Below, one piece after another: positions 25,261 to 36,150 of a stretch of DNA of 64,000 bases. The notes below the pieces were generated by a model, which worked only from the letters and a program-made list of their open reading frames with translations, was not told the origin of the DNA and ran no database searches. The translations under genes and the position numbers were made by a program. Source of the stretch: Paracoccaceae bacterium (GTDB lineage: Bacteria; Pseudomonadota; Alphaproteobacteria; Rhodobacterales; Rhodobacteraceae); the NCBI GenBank assembly GCA_014323785.1, contig JACONJ010000017.1, positions 1 through 64,000 on the forward strand, written 5' to 3'. How positions within the stretch are numbered: the first letter of the stretch is position 1; each line of letters opens with the position of its first letter.

Positions 25261-27292
25261 GCCCCACCAGCCCGGTGAGCACTGCCGCCGCCAGCGCGGT
25301 GATGATCCACCCGGCAGATTGAAAGAACCAGCGGCTGTAGAACGCGAGGTTGCCCAGACAGCCGCGCCCCGTAGTGGGTCGCCACGCGGCCTCTTGTCCT
25401 AGGGAATCCAGCGGCACAAAGAGGTCAACGCCGTAGAGCCACGGGTTAAAAGTCTCATAATCCTGTGCCTCGGGTGCATGTTCCAGCCAGTGGGTAAGGG
25501 GTAGTTCATCGGGCTCAGCCGCTTTCAAAGCCGCATGCCATGCCTCTGAGGTCAGGATAATGTCCGAATTCGGTGCGAACTGTCCGGTGTGATAGGCTGC
25601 ACCAGCCAAAAGGGATGCTGCACTGATCAGGATAATTGAACAGAACAGGGCACGCATTGGCCGATGCCCGTAGCCGAAAGTAACGCCAAAGACCCAATCG
25701 AATGGGCACTTCAAGACCTGCAGAACCTCCTGTCCAGCCCACCCCGTTCCGTCCATCCGCGCAAGTGCCCGTAACCAGCTCGCCCGCCTCTGCCGCCGCT
25801 CCCGGTCCACCAGAATCCGGGTGGCCCCTTCCCGATCCCCCTGTTTACGCAGGACGGTGGCCATGTGCACATGCGGCTGCGGGTCAAAATCAGAGCCCTT
25901 CAGATGGTCCGCTGTGCCCGGCCCGTGGGGCATGTCGCGATGTTCTGCCTGCCCCAGCCATTTGATCCGATCAGTAACCGAGGTCGAAACTTCCAACCGG
26001 TCATAGCGAAACCCGCTGAGTTTAAGGGTGCCGACCCCTGTCCAGCTGCCCATGTCATCGCTTAACAAGCCGACATGCGCCTCAGTCAGGTCGACCTGCC
26101 GCCGTTCCCCGGTGACGGATTTCCAGTTCAGCCCATGGCGCACACGGATGGAACGGAAACTGATCCCATCCTCCAAGCGTGCCCTATGAACATGCAGATT
26201 GCCGACAATATCCACCCGTGTGAAATTCACCTCCGCCTCTGCGTTGAACCCGTCGCTCAAAAACACATCTGCCCCGATCTGCGCCCCGTCGCAGTTCAGT
26301 GCCCAGCCCTTCTTCGCCTTGAAATGCCCGCCATTGCATGACAACTGCCCACCAATCATGGCACCCGCAAAATTCACCTTCGCCTCTGCGTTGAACCCGT
26401 CGCTCAAAAACACATCTGCCCCGATCTGCGCCCCGTCGCAGTCCAGTGCTTGGCCCTTCTTCGCCTTGAAATGCCCGCCATTGCAAGACAACTGCTGGCC
26501 AATCCTGGCACTCACAAAATTCACCTCCGCCTCTGCGCTGAACCCGTCGCTCAAAAACACATCTGCCCCGATCTGCACCCCGTTGCAGTTCAGTGCCTGG
26601 CCCTTTTTCGCCTTGAAATGCCCGTCACGGCAATCCAACTGCCGGCCAATCCTGGCACCCACAAAATTCACCTCCGCCTCCGCGTGGAATTCTTCCCTCA
26701 GAAACACATCTGTACCGATCCGCGCCCCGTTGCAGTTCAGTGCCCAGCCCTCCTCCTTCTTGAAATGCCCGCCATTGCAAATCAACTTATGGCCAATCCT
26801 GGCACCGCCGAGGTCAACGGTAGCCATGGATGTGAACCCGTCGTTCAGACGCACATCTCCCCGCGTGGTCAGCCGATCCAGTTGCAGCCCCTCAGGTGCG
26901 GCGCAACCAGGCAGGTAAAGCGCACCCAGTCGCGCATCCATCATGTTGGCCCGTTCGGGCAGGCGGCAGCGATCCAGGACAAGGGCTAACCGGCTGTGAC
27001 ACCCTTCAAGATCCAGCACCCCGTCGATCCAGCCGCCCCAGATCCGCACACCTTTGGGGTGCGGTCGTGCACCGCATGAGCTATCGCACCCGCCCAAGAT
27101 CAGGTAGCGGACCAACCCCGCGCGCACCCGCCGGTCACGGTCGCTGCAATCGGGTGGCCGTTCATCCTTGCCGGGCAGAGAATCGAAATTCCCCGACTGG
27201 CATTGTTTCAGCAGTTCCGTTTCCAGCGCACTCCAAGGGGTACCACATTTCACCTTGTCGATTGACGGGCGATATACGGATACTTGGTCCAT
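25250..27292 (-). CDS. repeat (beta-helix-like) membrane protein
   Basis: A 680-residue protein of unknown function. Residues ~80-170 hold irregular repeats of a right-handed helix type (RIWGGWIDGVLDLEG, MMDARLGALYLPGC). Residues ~150-390 carry tandem 49-residue units of the form DVFLSDGFNAEAEVNFxGAR and IGxQLSCNGGHFKAKKGxAL-NCDGAQIGA. The units are nearly identical, as is their DNA. The C-terminal third has a cytoplasmic-looking region and two membrane helices (ALFCSIILISAASLLAGAAY and WFFQSAGWIITALAAAVLTG). Relatives in Proteobacteria are sometimes labelled membrane-associated oxidoreductase or pentapeptide-like proteins. No signal peptide is visible, so the repeat domain is probably cytosolic. 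Confidence 0.7.
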   Translation of the reverse strand: MDQVSVYRPSIDKVKCGTPWSALETELLKQCQSGNFDSLPGKDERPPDCSDRDRRVRAGLVRYLILGGCDSSCGARPHPKGVRIWGGWIDGVLDLEGCHSRLALVLDRCRLPERANMMDARLGALYLPGCAAPEGLQLDRLTTRGDVRLNDGFTSMATVDLGGARIGHKLICNGGHFKKEEGWALNCNGARIGTDVFLREEFHAEAEVNFVGARIGRQLDCRDGHFKAKKGQALNCNGVQIGADVFLSDGFSAEAEVNFVSARIGQQLSCNGGHFKAKKGQALDCDGAQIGADVFLSDGFNAEAKVNFAGAMIGGQLSCNGGHFKAKKGWALNCDGAQIGADVFLSDGFNAEAEVNFTRVDIVGNLHVHRARLEDGISFRSIRVRHGLNWKSVTGERRQVDLTEAHVGLLSDDMGSWTGVGTLKLSGFRYDRLEVSTSVTDRIKWLGQAEHRDMPHGPGTADHLKGSDFDPQPHVHMATVLRKQGDREGATRILVDRERRQRRASWLRALARMDGTGWAGQEVLQVLKCPFDWVFGVTFGYGHRPMRALFCSIILISAASLLAGAAYHTGQFAPNSDIILTSEAWHAALKAAEPDELPLTHWLEHAPEAQDYETFNPWLYGVDLFVPLDSLGQEAAWRPTTGRGCLGNLAFYSRWFFQSAGWIITALAAAVLTGLVGRRD
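26224..26811 (-). repeat. four tandem 147-bp units
   Basis: Boundaries fall at 26224, 26371, 26518 and 26665, exactly 147 bp (49 codons) apart. Units 1 and 2 differ at only about a dozen bases by eye; the fourth is more diverged. A degenerate fifth unit lies beyond 26811. Recent unequal crossing-over or slippage is the likely origin. Confidence 0.9.
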
Positions 27293-27460
27293 ACCCCTAT
27301 CATCGCCAGGGGGCGGGGCCTGTCAACGGCCCTGGCGGACCGCAGAGTGCCCCAGCCGGTTTTCCCATCAAGCAGTTCCGTGGCTGGCGGCGTGGCGGAT
27401 TGACTCTCCCCAACCAACACGCCAGAGTGTGCGCGGATTGCAAGCGGGGGGACGCGGCCC

Positions 27461-28165
27461 ATGAAAAAAATCTATGGCTCGGCCGCCGAGGCACTTGATG
27501 GCCTGCTTGTCGATGGCATGCTGATCGCCGCGGGTGGTTTTGGCCTGTGCGGAATACCGGAATTGCTGATCGACGGTATCGTCGAAAGCGGGGCCAGGGA
27601 GCTGACCATCGCGTCGAACAATGCGGGCGTGGATGATTTCGGCCTCGGCAGACTGCTCACCACACGGCAGATCAGAAAAATGATGTCCTCCTACGTCGGT
27701 GAAAACACCGAATTCATGCGGCAATATCTGGCGGGCGAATTGGAACTGGAGTTCAACCCGCAAGGAACGCTGGCCGAACGGATGCGCGCGGGCGGCTGCG
27801 GCATACCTGGTTTCTACACCAAAACCGGCGTCGGCACGATCATCGCCGAGGGCAAGGACCACAGGCAGTTCAACGGGGAAACCTATATCATGGAAGAAGG
27901 CATCTTTGCCGATCTGTCCATCGTCAAAGCATGGAAGGCGGATGAGACCGGGAACGCGATCTTTCGCAAGACGGCGCGCAACTTCAACCCGCCCGCGGCC
28001 ATGTGCGGCAAGACCTGCGTGATGGAGGTGGAAGAGATCGTGCCTGTGGGCAGCCTGGACCCCGATATGATCCATCTGCCCGGCATCTATGTGCATCGCC
28101 TGATCCAGGGTGTGCACGAAAAACGCATCGAACAGCGTACCACGCGCAAACGGGAGGGAACATGA
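27461..28165 (+). CDS. scoA: 3-oxoacid (succinyl-CoA:acetoacetate) CoA-transferase subunit A
   Basis: Alpha subunit (234 residues) of the CoA-transferase that activates acetoacetate using succinyl-CoA, allowing use of ketone bodies and stored PHB. Motifs are [39 protein letters not shown] and [16 protein letters not shown]. It is followed at once by scoB with overlapping ATGATG, so the two subunits are translated together. The gene lies ~170 bp from the divergent repeat protein gene. Confidence 0.93.
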   Translation: MKKIYGSAAEALDGLLVDGMLIAAGGFGLCGIPELLIDGIVESGARELTIASNNAGVDDFGLGRLLTTRQIRKMMSSYVGENTEFMRQYLAGELELEFNPQGTLAERMRAGGCGIPGFYTKTGVGTIIAEGKDHRQFNGETYIMEEGIFADLSIVKAWKADETGNAIFRKTARNFNPPAAMCGKTCVMEVEEIVPVGSLDPDMIHLPGIYVHRLIQGVHEKRIEQRTTRKREGT

Positions 28166-28791
28166 TGCCATGGGATCGCAACCAGATGGCCGCGCGCGCG
28201 GCGCAAGAGCTGGAAGATGGCTGGTATGTCAATCTGGGGATCGGCATTCCAACCCTTGTATCGAACTACATCCCCGAAGGGATCGAGGTGACGTTGCAGT
28301 CGGAAAACGGGATGCTGGGCATGGGCCCTTTTCCCTATGCGGGCAAAGAAGATGCCGACCTGATCAATGCGGGCAAGCAGACCATCACCGAACTGCCGCA
28401 GACCGCGTATTTTGACAGTGCGACCTCTTTTGGCATGATCCGCGGTGGCAAGATCGCCATGGCAATCCTGGGCGCAATGGAAGTGTCCGAGAGGGGCGAT
28501 CTGGCCAACTGGATGATCCCCGGCAAACTGGTAAAGGGCATGGGCGGGGCCATGGACCTGGTCGCGGGCGTGGGCCGCGTGGTTGTGGTGATGGACCACA
28601 CCAACAAGCATGGTGAGTCCAAGGTTTTGAAGGAATGCACCCTGCCCTTGACCGGCCAAGGGGTGGTGGACCGAATCATCACTAATTTGGGCGTGTTGGA
28701 TGTGGCTCATAAGAGGCTGCATCTCCGGGAACTCGCGCCCGGCGTCACCCGGGAGGAGATAGTCACCGCCACCGAGGCTACCCTCGTCTGA
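28162..28791 (+). CDS. scoB: 3-oxoacid CoA-transferase subunit B
   Basis: Beta subunit (about 209 residues). The catalytic glutamate lies in [13 protein letters not shown], the typical S-E-N-G-x-x-G motif, with [19 protein letters not shown] at the N-terminus and [15 protein letters not shown] at the end. Two ATGs at 28162 and 28165 overlap the scoA stop, with GGGAGGGA just before. With PhaA it would convert acetoacetate to acetyl-CoA. Confidence 0.93.
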   Translation: MMPWDRNQMAARAAQELEDGWYVNLGIGIPTLVSNYIPEGIEVTLQSENGMLGMGPFPYAGKEDADLINAGKQTITELPQTAYFDSATSFGMIRGGKIAMAILGAMEVSERGDLANWMIPGKLVKGMGGAMDLVAGVGRVVVVMDHTNKHGESKVLKECTLPLTGQGVVDRIITNLGVLDVAHKRLHLRELAPGVTREEIVTATEATLV

Positions 28792-28866
28792 TATCCGCAG
28801 AGAGGTTGAGGGCATCAAGGGGTGCTATTCTGAATCGGGCGATGCAATGCACAGAAGAGGTGAAAC

Positions 28867-29532
28867 ATGCGTGATGCGCGGAAATAAAAGGTAAAAATAT
28901 ACGTCCTCACCAATCCAGCCATGGACGGTTACACAAAGATCGGAAAGACAAGGAACCTTACGCAAAGGTTACAAAGTCTTGACGATACCAGCGTTCCCCT
29001 GCCGTTTCGCTGTGACTACGCAATCGAGGTGGACAAGGATTTGCAAGTTGAGAACCTTATCCATCAGGCGTTTTCGGATCACCGCACACGCTGAACGCGG
29101 GAGTTTTTCGAGATCGACTCGCAACGGGTTATCGCTGCGCTCAAGTTGACCAGCGGAAAGGACGTAACACCGAAATCAGACATCGCAAGTGACGATGAAG
29201 GAATTGAAGCCCTTGAAAGGGCAGAGGCGAAACGTGCAACAAGAGGCACGCTGGTGGACTCCGGACTGAAGATCGGGGACACCCTTGAATACGCAAATGA
29301 CCAAAGCGTAACAGCGGAAGTTATCAGCGACCGCAAAGTCAGGCTCAATGGCAAGGCCATGACCCTGACCGCCGCGGCGTCCGAATTGCTTCAAAAGGAG
29401 GGTTATACATGGAAAACGGTGCCAGGGCCGCGTTACTGGTTGTTTGAAGGCGAAACCATTGCAGAACGGCGCAAGCGGCTTTCCGAAGAGATGGACCGAA
29501 AGCAGGAAGAGGACGAATGGGAAGGGCACTGA
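28867..29532 (+). pseudogene. GIY-YIG (MUG113/T5orf172-type) protein with two in-frame stops
   Basis: A single uninterrupted frame of 221 codons apart from TAA at 28885-28887 (codon 7) and TGA at 29092-29094 (codon 76). A good AGAGG site precedes the ATG at 28867. The N-terminal part, KIYVLTNPAMDGYTKIGKTR then NLTQRLQSLDDTSVPLPFRC, ENLIHQAFSDHRTR and TREFFEID, is a MUG113/T5orf172-type GIY-YIG nuclease domain. The C-terminal part (GLKIGDTLEYANDQSVTAEV, LTAAASELLQKEGYTWKTV) resembles RAMA/DUF4357-like modules of restriction-associated proteins. No frameshifts were found, so inactivation looks recent; a downstream restart at 29146 could still make the C-terminal 128 residues. The stretch is AT-richer than its neighbours, suggesting transfer. 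Confidence 0.75.
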
Positions 29533-29808
29533 ACCGAAAATGGTTTAACCAAGCGATACGGCGGAGGCAGAATATCCGCCCCACCTGACCATGTTGCAAG
29601 CACCTTCGGCTATAGGCATACATGTTGTGGTGCAAGGTCGCTCCCCAGAATTATAGGCCGCGATGGTGGGGAAGGCACACTGAACTGGGTAGTCAAGAAT
29701 GTGGGCATGGGGGGCTATTTGAAGGGCATCTGAACCGGATCCTCCGCGATCTGGCCGGGGTTCGGCGAGTCAGGCTGCCTGCCGGCACCTGGGGCAGCAC
29801 CGGTGCAA

Positions 29809-30708
29809 TTAGGCGGTCAGCCCCTCAGGCTCCGGCAGCCCGTTGGCACGGCAGCAGGCCGTCAGCGTGTTGGCTAGCAGGCACGCGATAGTCATCGGCC
29901 CGACCCCGCCGGGCACAGGCGTGATCGCGCCTGCAACCTTTGACGCAGTGGCAAACTCTACATCGCCGATCAGCCGCGTTGTGCCGGGCTTATCCGGGTG
30001 CGGCACCCGCGTGATGCCCACATCGATCACAGTCGCACCGGGCTTGATCCAGTCACCTTTTACCATCCCGGCCCGGCCGACGGCGACCACCAAAATATCG
30101 GCGCGACGACACACATCGGCCAAATTCCTCGTGCGGGAATGGGCAATGGTGACAGTACAGTTCTCGCGCAAGAGAAGCTGCGCCATCGGCTTGCCAAACA
30201 GATTGGACCGGCCCACGACAACAGCGTTCATCCCGGTCAGGTCATCAATCCGCGCACGCAGCAGCAGCAGACAGCCCAAAGGTGTGCAGCTGATCAGTGC
30301 ATCCTCCCCGGTGCACAGTTGCCCCGCGCTGGTCACGCTTAGCCCGTCCACATCCTTGGCTGGGTCGATGTGCGCCACCGTCCGCCGTTCGTCCAGGTGT
30401 TCGGGGACCGGAAACTGGCAGAGAACCCCGTGAACTCCGGGGTCAGCGTTCAACCGGTCGATCAGGGCAAAAATACCCGCCTCGGAGGCATTGGCTGACA
30501 TCCTGTGCTCAAACGAGTTCATGCCCACATCGACTGTCTGTTTGTGTTTGTGATGCACATAAACCTTACTCGCCGGATCTTCACCAACCAGGATCACGGC
30601 CAGACCGGGCGTGACCCCGTGCTCGGCTTTCAGAAAAGCCACATGGTCGGCCACTTTACCCCGCACTTTGGCCGCGAACGCCTTACCATCAATGATCACT
30701 GCCGCCAT
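29809..30708 (-). CDS. folD: methylenetetrahydrofolate dehydrogenase/cyclohydrolase
   Basis: FolD (299 residues) interconverts 5,10-methylene-, methenyl- and 10-formyl-tetrahydrofolate in the cytosol. Motifs are [20 protein letters not shown], containing the catalytic Lys in the YxxxK arrangement, [23 protein letters not shown] and [18 protein letters not shown], ending in [25 protein letters not shown] lies six bases before the ATG at 30708. It lies 35 bp downstream of fhs, so the two folate enzymes are probably co-transcribed. Confidence 0.95.
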   Translation of the reverse strand: MAAVIIDGKAFAAKVRGKVADHVAFLKAEHGVTPGLAVILVGEDPASKVYVHHKHKQTVDVGMNSFEHRMSANASEAGIFALIDRLNADPGVHGVLCQFPVPEHLDERRTVAHIDPAKDVDGLSVTSAGQLCTGEDALISCTPLGCLLLLRARIDDLTGMNAVVVGRSNLFGKPMAQLLLRENCTVTIAHSRTRNLADVCRRADILVVAVGRAGMVKGDWIKPGATVIDVGITRVPHPDKPGTTRLIGDVEFATASKVAGAITPVPGGVGPMTIACLLANTLTACCRANGLPEPEGLTA

Positions 30709-30742
30709 GGGTTGCCTCCCTCTTGCGCTGTCGTCGCTTTGG

Positions 30743-32419
30743 TCAGAACAGGCCTTCGACATCACCCGCGTCATTCAGCATGATCGCCTCGGCCGCGGGA
30801 ACCCGTGGCAGGCCCGGCATCGTCATGATCTCACCGCAGATCACCACAACGAACCCTGCCCCCGCCGACAAGCGCACCTCCCGGATCGGGACGGAATGCC
30901 CGGTTGGTGCGCCGCGCAGGTTCGGATCAGTGGAGAAACTATACTGTGTCTTGGCCATGCAGATCGGCAGGTGGCCATAGCCCGCCTCTTCCCACGTCCG
31001 TAATTGATCGCGAATCTTCTTGTCCGCTAAAACCTCATCGGCGCGGTAGATGCGCCGGGCGATGGTTTTGATTTTTTCAAAGAGCGGCAGATCATCACGG
31101 TAGAGCGGGGCGAATTGCGATGCGCCGCTTTCGGCCAGGTCAACAACCCTGTTTGCCAGTTCCTCGGTACCTGCCGACCCATCGGCCCAGTGTTTGCACA
31201 ACACCGCTCTGGGCCCCTGGGCTTCGGCATAGGCTTTCACCGCGGCCACCTCGGCATTGGTATCGCCCGCGAAATGGTTGATGGCCACAACAACCGGCAC
31301 CCCGAAGGATTTCACATTGCTGATGTGGCGGCCCAAATTGGCACATCCGGCCTTGACAGCGTCCAGGTTTTCAGCCCGCAGGTCGGCCTTGGCGACACCG
31401 CCATTCATCTTTATTGCACGCACAGTGGCCACAATCACCACCACGTCCGGCGCGATGCCTGCCTTGCGGCATTTGATGTTCATGAACTTCTCGGCACCCA
31501 GATCGGCACCAAAACCGGCTTCTGTTACCACGTAATCGGCGATTTTCAGGGCCGTCGTGGTGGCAATGACCGAGTTGCAGCCATGAGCGATGTTCGCAAA
31601 CGGGCCACCATGCACAAAGGCGGGGTTGTTTTCCAGGGTCTGCACAAGGTTCGGTTGCATCGCATCCTTCAGCAGGACCGTCATCGCGCCATCGGCCTTG
31701 ATATCGCGGGCATAGATCGGTTTGCGCGTCCGGGTATAGGCCACGATGATATCCCCAAGCCGCCGCTGCAGATCATCAATATCTGTGGCCAGACACAGGA
31801 TCGCCATGACCTCGGAGGCGACCGTGATGTCAAAGCCGGTTTGACGCGGGAAGCCGTTGGCAACCCCGCCGAGAGAAGTGACCATATCACGCAGTGCACG
31901 GTCATTCATGTCGAGCACCCGGCGCCAGACAACGCGGCGTTCGTCGATCTCCAACTCATTGCCCCAGTAGATGTGATTGTCGATCATCGCCGAGAGCAGG
32001 TTATGGGCACTGGTGATGGCGTGGAAATCCCCGGTGAAATGCAGGTTCATCTCCTCCATCGGCACCACTTGTGCATAACCGCCGCCCGCCGCGCCGCCCT
32101 TCATCCCAAAACAAGGGCCAAGTGAGGCTTCGCGAATACAGATCGCGGCCTTCTTGCCGATTCGGTTCAGCCCATCGCCCAAGCCCACGGTCGTCGTTGT
32201 CTTGCCTTCACCTGCAGGGGTTGGGTTGATCGCGGTGACTAGGATCAGCTTGCCTTGTCTGTTCGACTGTACGCGTTTGATGAACCTCTGGCTCAGCTTC
32301 GCCTTGTCATGACCATAGGGCAGAAGCGCATCCGATGGAATACCCAGTTTCGCGCCAATCTCTTGAATCGGCTTCTTGTGCGCCTCACGCGCGATTTCGA
32401 TGTCGGATTTGAAGGCCAT
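30743..32419 (-). CDS. fhs: formate--tetrahydrofolate ligase
   Basis: Fhs (558 residues) joins formate to tetrahydrofolate with ATP to give 10-formyl-THF. The nucleotide-binding loop is [18 protein letters not shown] and the signature [20 protein letters not shown] follows; [11 protein letters not shown] and [17 protein letters not shown] are family motifs. Length is standard. With folD downstream and FdhD/Mob genes in the same window, it points to active formate metabolism. In marine Rhodobacterales the pair also serves demethylation pathways; this is inference. Confidence 0.96.
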   Translation of the reverse strand: MAFKSDIEIAREAHKKPIQEIGAKLGIPSDALLPYGHDKAKLSQRFIKRVQSNRQGKLILVTAINPTPAGEGKTTTTVGLGDGLNRIGKKAAICIREASLGPCFGMKGGAAGGGYAQVVPMEEMNLHFTGDFHAITSAHNLLSAMIDNHIYWGNELEIDERRVVWRRVLDMNDRALRDMVTSLGGVANGFPRQTGFDITVASEVMAILCLATDIDDLQRRLGDIIVAYTRTRKPIYARDIKADGAMTVLLKDAMQPNLVQTLENNPAFVHGGPFANIAHGCNSVIATTTALKIADYVVTEAGFGADLGAEKFMNIKCRKAGIAPDVVVIVATVRAIKMNGGVAKADLRAENLDAVKAGCANLGRHISNVKSFGVPVVVAINHFAGDTNAEVAAVKAYAEAQGPRAVLCKHWADGSAGTEELANRVVDLAESGASQFAPLYRDDLPLFEKIKTIARRIYRADEVLADKKIRDQLRTWEEAGYGHLPICMAKTQYSFSTDPNLRGAPTGHSVPIREVRLSAGAGFVVVICGEIMTMPGLPRVPAAEAIMLNDAGDVEGLF

Positions 32420-32787
32420 ATCGCAGTATATCCCGTGATCCTAGGTTTAAGTGATCTTCGCCTGTATTGTCTTTTCTGTCAAGGATGAGGCGTGATTCCG
32501 ACATATTCCGTCGTCCAGTCGTCAGAATGCGGTTGAACCCTGGAAATCCTTGCATCCACTGTGGAATCTGTCGGACACTTTTTACTCTTCACGCCGTTTT
32601 CTCGCACCCCCCACATGTTGGAGAACACGGTGGACGTATATGATCGGCAAAACCATCATGACGCAAGCCAAAGCTTGGATGGAGGACATGAAAGGCATGC
32701 GTGCAGCCCTTTGGGCCTGCCAGGTACGGCGAACATGATCCCGCTTGGCCGGGTTTGATCATGGTCTATCACTGGCACAAAGATTGA
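32420..32787. other. about 370 bp without a gene
   Basis: Gap between the divergently read ends of fhs (5' end) and ftsH (3' end). Only short frames are present. One, MIGKTIMTQAKAWMEDMKGM (about 32640-32699), has no ribosome-binding site. The fhs promoter should lie here. Nothing else is recognised. Confidence 0.5.
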
Positions 32788-34698
32788 TCAGCTGGCTGGC
32801 TTTGAAGCTACCCCGCCATCGTCTCCGACCGGTTTCGTCTTGGACTTCGTCTTGGGGATCAACGTGATCGACGCGGTTCCGCCAGTATCGTCGTCATCAT
32901 CACGGTTCAGCGGCTCTCCGGCAATTACCCTGCTGATCTCGGCCCCGGTCAGCGTTTCATATTCCAGTAGCCCCTGGGCCAGCCGTTCCCAATCATCGTT
33001 CTTCTCGGTCAGGATGCGTTTAGCCTCAGCATAGCCTTCGTCGATCAGCCCTTTCACCTTGGCATCAATCTTCGTCTGCATCTCTTCTGAGTGGTTGGTG
33101 CCCCCGCCGAAATTGCCAAGATAGGATTGCTGTTCATTGGCGTAATCCACCATACCCAACTCATCGGCAAAGCCGTATTGCGTGACCATGGCGCGGGCCA
33201 TCTGGCTGGCCATCTTGATGTCCTGTGCGGCACCCGATGTGACATTCTCCTTGCCGAACTTGATCTCTTCGGCCACGCGTCCGCCCATCGCCATGGCGAT
33301 GCGGCTGGTGAACCAGATGTAGCTAGCTGAAATACGATCCCGTTCAGGCAGGGACAGAACGAGGCCCAACGCCCGCCCACGCGGGATGATCGTTGCCTTA
33401 TGGATCGGGTCGTGCTGCGGCAGGTTCAGGCCGACGATGGCATGACCTGCCTCATGATAGGCCGTTAGCTTCTTCTCTTCGTCAGACATAACCATAGAGC
33501 GGCGCTCGGCCCCCATCATAACCTTGTCCTTAGCGTTCTCGAAATCCTCCATGGTGACAAAACGCCGGCCGATTCGGGCGGCCATCAGCGCACCTTCATT
33601 CACAAGATTGGCAAGGTCCGCACCGGAGAAACCCGGCGTACCGCGCGCGATGATGCGCAAATCCACATCCGGTCCAAGTGGCACCTTGCGGGCATGCACT
33701 CCTAGGATCTTCTCGCGGCCCTTGATGTCGGGGTTCGGCACCTGAACTTGCCGGTCAAATCGGCCCGGGCGCAGCAGCGCAGGGTCCAGCACATCGGGGC
33801 GATTGGTGGCCGCAACGATAATGATGCCCTCATTGGACTCAAACCCATCCATCTCGACCAGCAGCTGGTTCAGAGTCTGTTCACGCTCATCATTGCCCCC
33901 GCCATATCCGACGCCACGAGAGCGGCCGACCGCGTCGATTTCATCAATGAAGACAATACAGGGTGCGTTCTTCTTGGCTTGTTCAAACATGTCCCGGACA
34001 CGGGAGGCCCCCACACCTACGAACATTTCCACGAAGTCGGAGCCCGATATAGTGAAGAACGGCACACCCGCCTCCCCCGCAATGGCGCGTGCCAAAAGCG
34101 TCTTGCCGGTGCCCGGCGGGCCGACCAGAAGTGCACCCTTTGGAATCTTGCCGCCAAGGCGAGAGAATTTCTGAGGATTGCGCAGAAACTCGACGATTTC
34201 CTCAAGTTCTTCCTTAGCTTCGTCAATGCCGGCGACATCATCAAACGTAATCCGGCCATGTTTTTCGGTCAGCAGTTTTGCCTTGGACTTGCCAAAGCCC
34301 ATGGCCCCGCCACGGCCCCCGCCCTGCATGCGGTTCATAAAGAATATCCAGATTCCAAGCAGAACCAGAACAGGTAGCCAGAGTGAGAGAACGCTCAGGA
34401 AACCGGATTTCTCTTGCGGGGTTGCTTCAATCCGGACGTCATTATCCAGAAGAAGACGGGTCACATTTGCATCTCCGGGGCGCACCGTGCCAAAAGTACC
34501 CTCTCCGGTGGTGAATTGCACATTCTCGCCATCGATCGTGGCCGAAAACACACCGCCATTTTCGACCTGCTGGACAAAGTCGGAATAGGCGATACCGCGT
34601 TGGCTTACGCTGGTTTGACCACCAAAAAACAGGTTGAACAAGGCCAGTATCAACAGAAATAGGATGACCCAGAATGCGATACTTCTTACGTTTCCCAA
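32788..34698 (-). CDS. ftsH: ATP-dependent zinc metalloprotease FtsH
   Basis: FtsH (636 residues) is the membrane-bound AAA protease that degrades misfolded membrane proteins and regulatory substrates. Two membrane helices flank a periplasmic loop: [20 protein letters not shown] and [20 protein letters not shown]. Walker A is [14 protein letters not shown], Walker B is CIVFIDEID, and the zinc site is [10 protein letters not shown]. The C-terminus is Lys/Thr-rich. It follows tilS, as in other Rhodobacteraceae. Confidence 0.97.
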   Translation of the reverse strand: MGNVRSIAFWVILFLLILALFNLFFGGQTSVSQRGIAYSDFVQQVENGGVFSATIDGENVQFTTGEGTFGTVRPGDANVTRLLLDNDVRIEATPQEKSGFLSVLSLWLPVLVLLGIWIFFMNRMQGGGRGGAMGFGKSKAKLLTEKHGRITFDDVAGIDEAKEELEEIVEFLRNPQKFSRLGGKIPKGALLVGPPGTGKTLLARAIAGEAGVPFFTISGSDFVEMFVGVGASRVRDMFEQAKKNAPCIVFIDEIDAVGRSRGVGYGGGNDEREQTLNQLLVEMDGFESNEGIIIVAATNRPDVLDPALLRPGRFDRQVQVPNPDIKGREKILGVHARKVPLGPDVDLRIIARGTPGFSGADLANLVNEGALMAARIGRRFVTMEDFENAKDKVMMGAERRSMVMSDEEKKLTAYHEAGHAIVGLNLPQHDPIHKATIIPRGRALGLVLSLPERDRISASYIWFTSRIAMAMGGRVAEEIKFGKENVTSGAAQDIKMASQMARAMVTQYGFADELGMVDYANEQQSYLGNFGGGTNHSEEMQTKIDAKVKGLIDEGYAEAKRILTEKNDDWERLAQGLLEYETLTGAEISRVIAGEPLNRDDDDDTGGTASITLIPKTKSKTKPVGDDGGVASKPAS

Positions 34699-34779
34699 GG
34701 AAACTCTCCTTCAAAGGATAATGCAGCAGTGAACAGCACTCTGCCTTCACCCTTCAAGATAAGCGATCAGCCGGAAAGT

Positions 34780-36150
34780 TCAATGCGATTGCAAAAATGT
34801 AATAAAATGACCGCGCAACGGGGCGAAGCGCACCCGGAAACCCGCTGTTCTGTCAGCAGGATACCAAGCAATCAATCGGTCGCTGGCAAATAGCGCGGGC
34901 AAGGTGGTTGCTGCATCGTGGGGCGGTAAGCCCTCTGGCTTTGCCGCAGCCTGCTGCCAACCATCGGGACCGAGCGCACGCAGGGTCAGGCCGTGGGGCC
35001 GATTGGATTGAACATGCCAACGCCCGTCCCAGGTGATCTCGCCGCAGCCCAAGGGTAGGCGCAGATTCTGCACAGCCGCGAATTCGCGCGTGACGCGCAA
35101 CCGCGCACCAGCCGGGATGATCCGGACCCCATGAAGCGTTCCTCCGCCCCCTGCCAGCGCACGGTGCAAAAGGGCTGCTAACGGCAGCACCCGCGGGCGA
35201 TATTCGGCACTGGATATCCATTGCAAAGCCGCGGCCAACAGTCGCAATTGTGTGTCTTCCTCGATCTCGGCAAGAAGGTTGCGGTCGATCATTAGATCGC
35301 CCGTCGGCACCCCCTGGCATGTGTCCTCGGTTACACAATGCTGTGCGACACTGGCTGTGCGCTGCGCCAGTGCCTCTGAGGCACGCAGCATGCGGCCGGC
35401 CGTGGCGTGCAGTGTTTCAGCGTCAATGCCGAGCGTGGACAGGGCCTGCCGTGCCTTCACCCGGTTGAACCGTGCATCCTCATTCATCGGGTCGTTCACA
35501 TAAGGCACTTTCAGCGTCTCAATAAAATGGCGTAAATCCGTGCGGCATTCATGCAAGAGCGGACGCACCAAGTAGAAGCCACTCTTCTGCCCTCCGTGAT
35601 CGGGTGGGGCTGCGGGCTGCGTCACTTCCCCGCGCTTCAGCTTGGGCGGTGTGTCATGATGTGGCTGGACATGGCGGATGCCGGGCATTGCCGACAACCC
35701 CTCCACCCCCGCACCGCGGGCAAGCCGCATTAAGAACGTCTCGGCCACATCATCCCGGGTGTGGGCGAAGAGCACATGGGCAATCTCGCCGCGCCAGCTG
35801 TCGATCAGTGCCAGACGCCCCCGGCGCGCGGCAGCCAGCAGGTTGCCCTGCCCGTTCCAACGCCAGCGAAGCACCGCGTGGGAATGGCCAAGTGCCGCGC
35901 ATTCAGCGGCGACCATTGCCGCCTCCTTGGTGCTGTCCTCCCGCAGGCCGTGATCGATTGTGACCACCCACAGTCGCACCCCCATCGCCCGCGCCCAGCC
36001 ATGGCCGAGTGCCAGCATCGCCATGCTGTCCCCCCCGCCCGAGACGGCAAGGCCCAGATCAGTAGGAAAGTCCGGCCCCAGAAGCTGACCCATCCGCGCG
36101 GCGAAACGGGCCTCTAAAGTATCCTCAGGATGTGGCAGTTGCCCGCTCAC
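34780..36150 (-). CDS. tilS: tRNA(Ile)-lysidine synthase
   Basis: TilS (456 residues) changes C34 of the AUA-reading tRNA-Ile to lysidine, an essential step. The PP-loop is LAVSGGGDSMAMLALGH near residues 33-49, followed by VVTIDHGLREDS, HVLFAHTRDDVAETFLMRLA and the LHECRTDLRHF element. The GTG start overlaps the cpoB stop (GTGA). The order cpoB-tilS-ftsH is conserved in the group. Confidence 0.92.
   Translation of the reverse strand: MSGQLPHPEDTLEARFAARMGQLLGPDFPTDLGLAVSGGGDSMAMLALGHGWARAMGVRLWVVTIDHGLREDSTKEAAMVAAECAALGHSHAVLRWRWNGQGNLLAAARRGRLALIDSWRGEIAHVLFAHTRDDVAETFLMRLARGAGVEGLSAMPGIRHVQPHHDTPPKLKRGEVTQPAAPPDHGGQKSGFYLVRPLLHECRTDLRHFIETLKVPYVNDPMNEDARFNRVKARQALSTLGIDAETLHATAGRMLRASEALAQRTASVAQHCVTEDTCQGVPTGDLMIDRNLLAEIEEDTQLRLLAAALQWISSAEYRPRVLPLAALLHRALAGGGGTLHGVRIIPAGARLRVTREFAAVQNLRLPLGCGEITWDGRWHVQSNRPHGLTLRALGPDGWQQAAAKPEGLPPHDAATTLPALFASDRLIAWYPADRTAGFRVRFAPLRGHFITFLQSH

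Noticed and set aside
26224..26811. CRISPR array
   Set aside because: The repeats are 147 bp, contiguous, in frame within a protein gene, and have no unique spacers.
7149..29094. TGA recoding (Trp or selenocysteine) to explain in-frame TGA codons in two genes and at the ybgC remnant
   Set aside because: Many intact genes here end in TGA, often as ATGA overlaps, so TGA is a normal stop; no SECIS-like hairpin was noticed, and the genes concerned show other damage.
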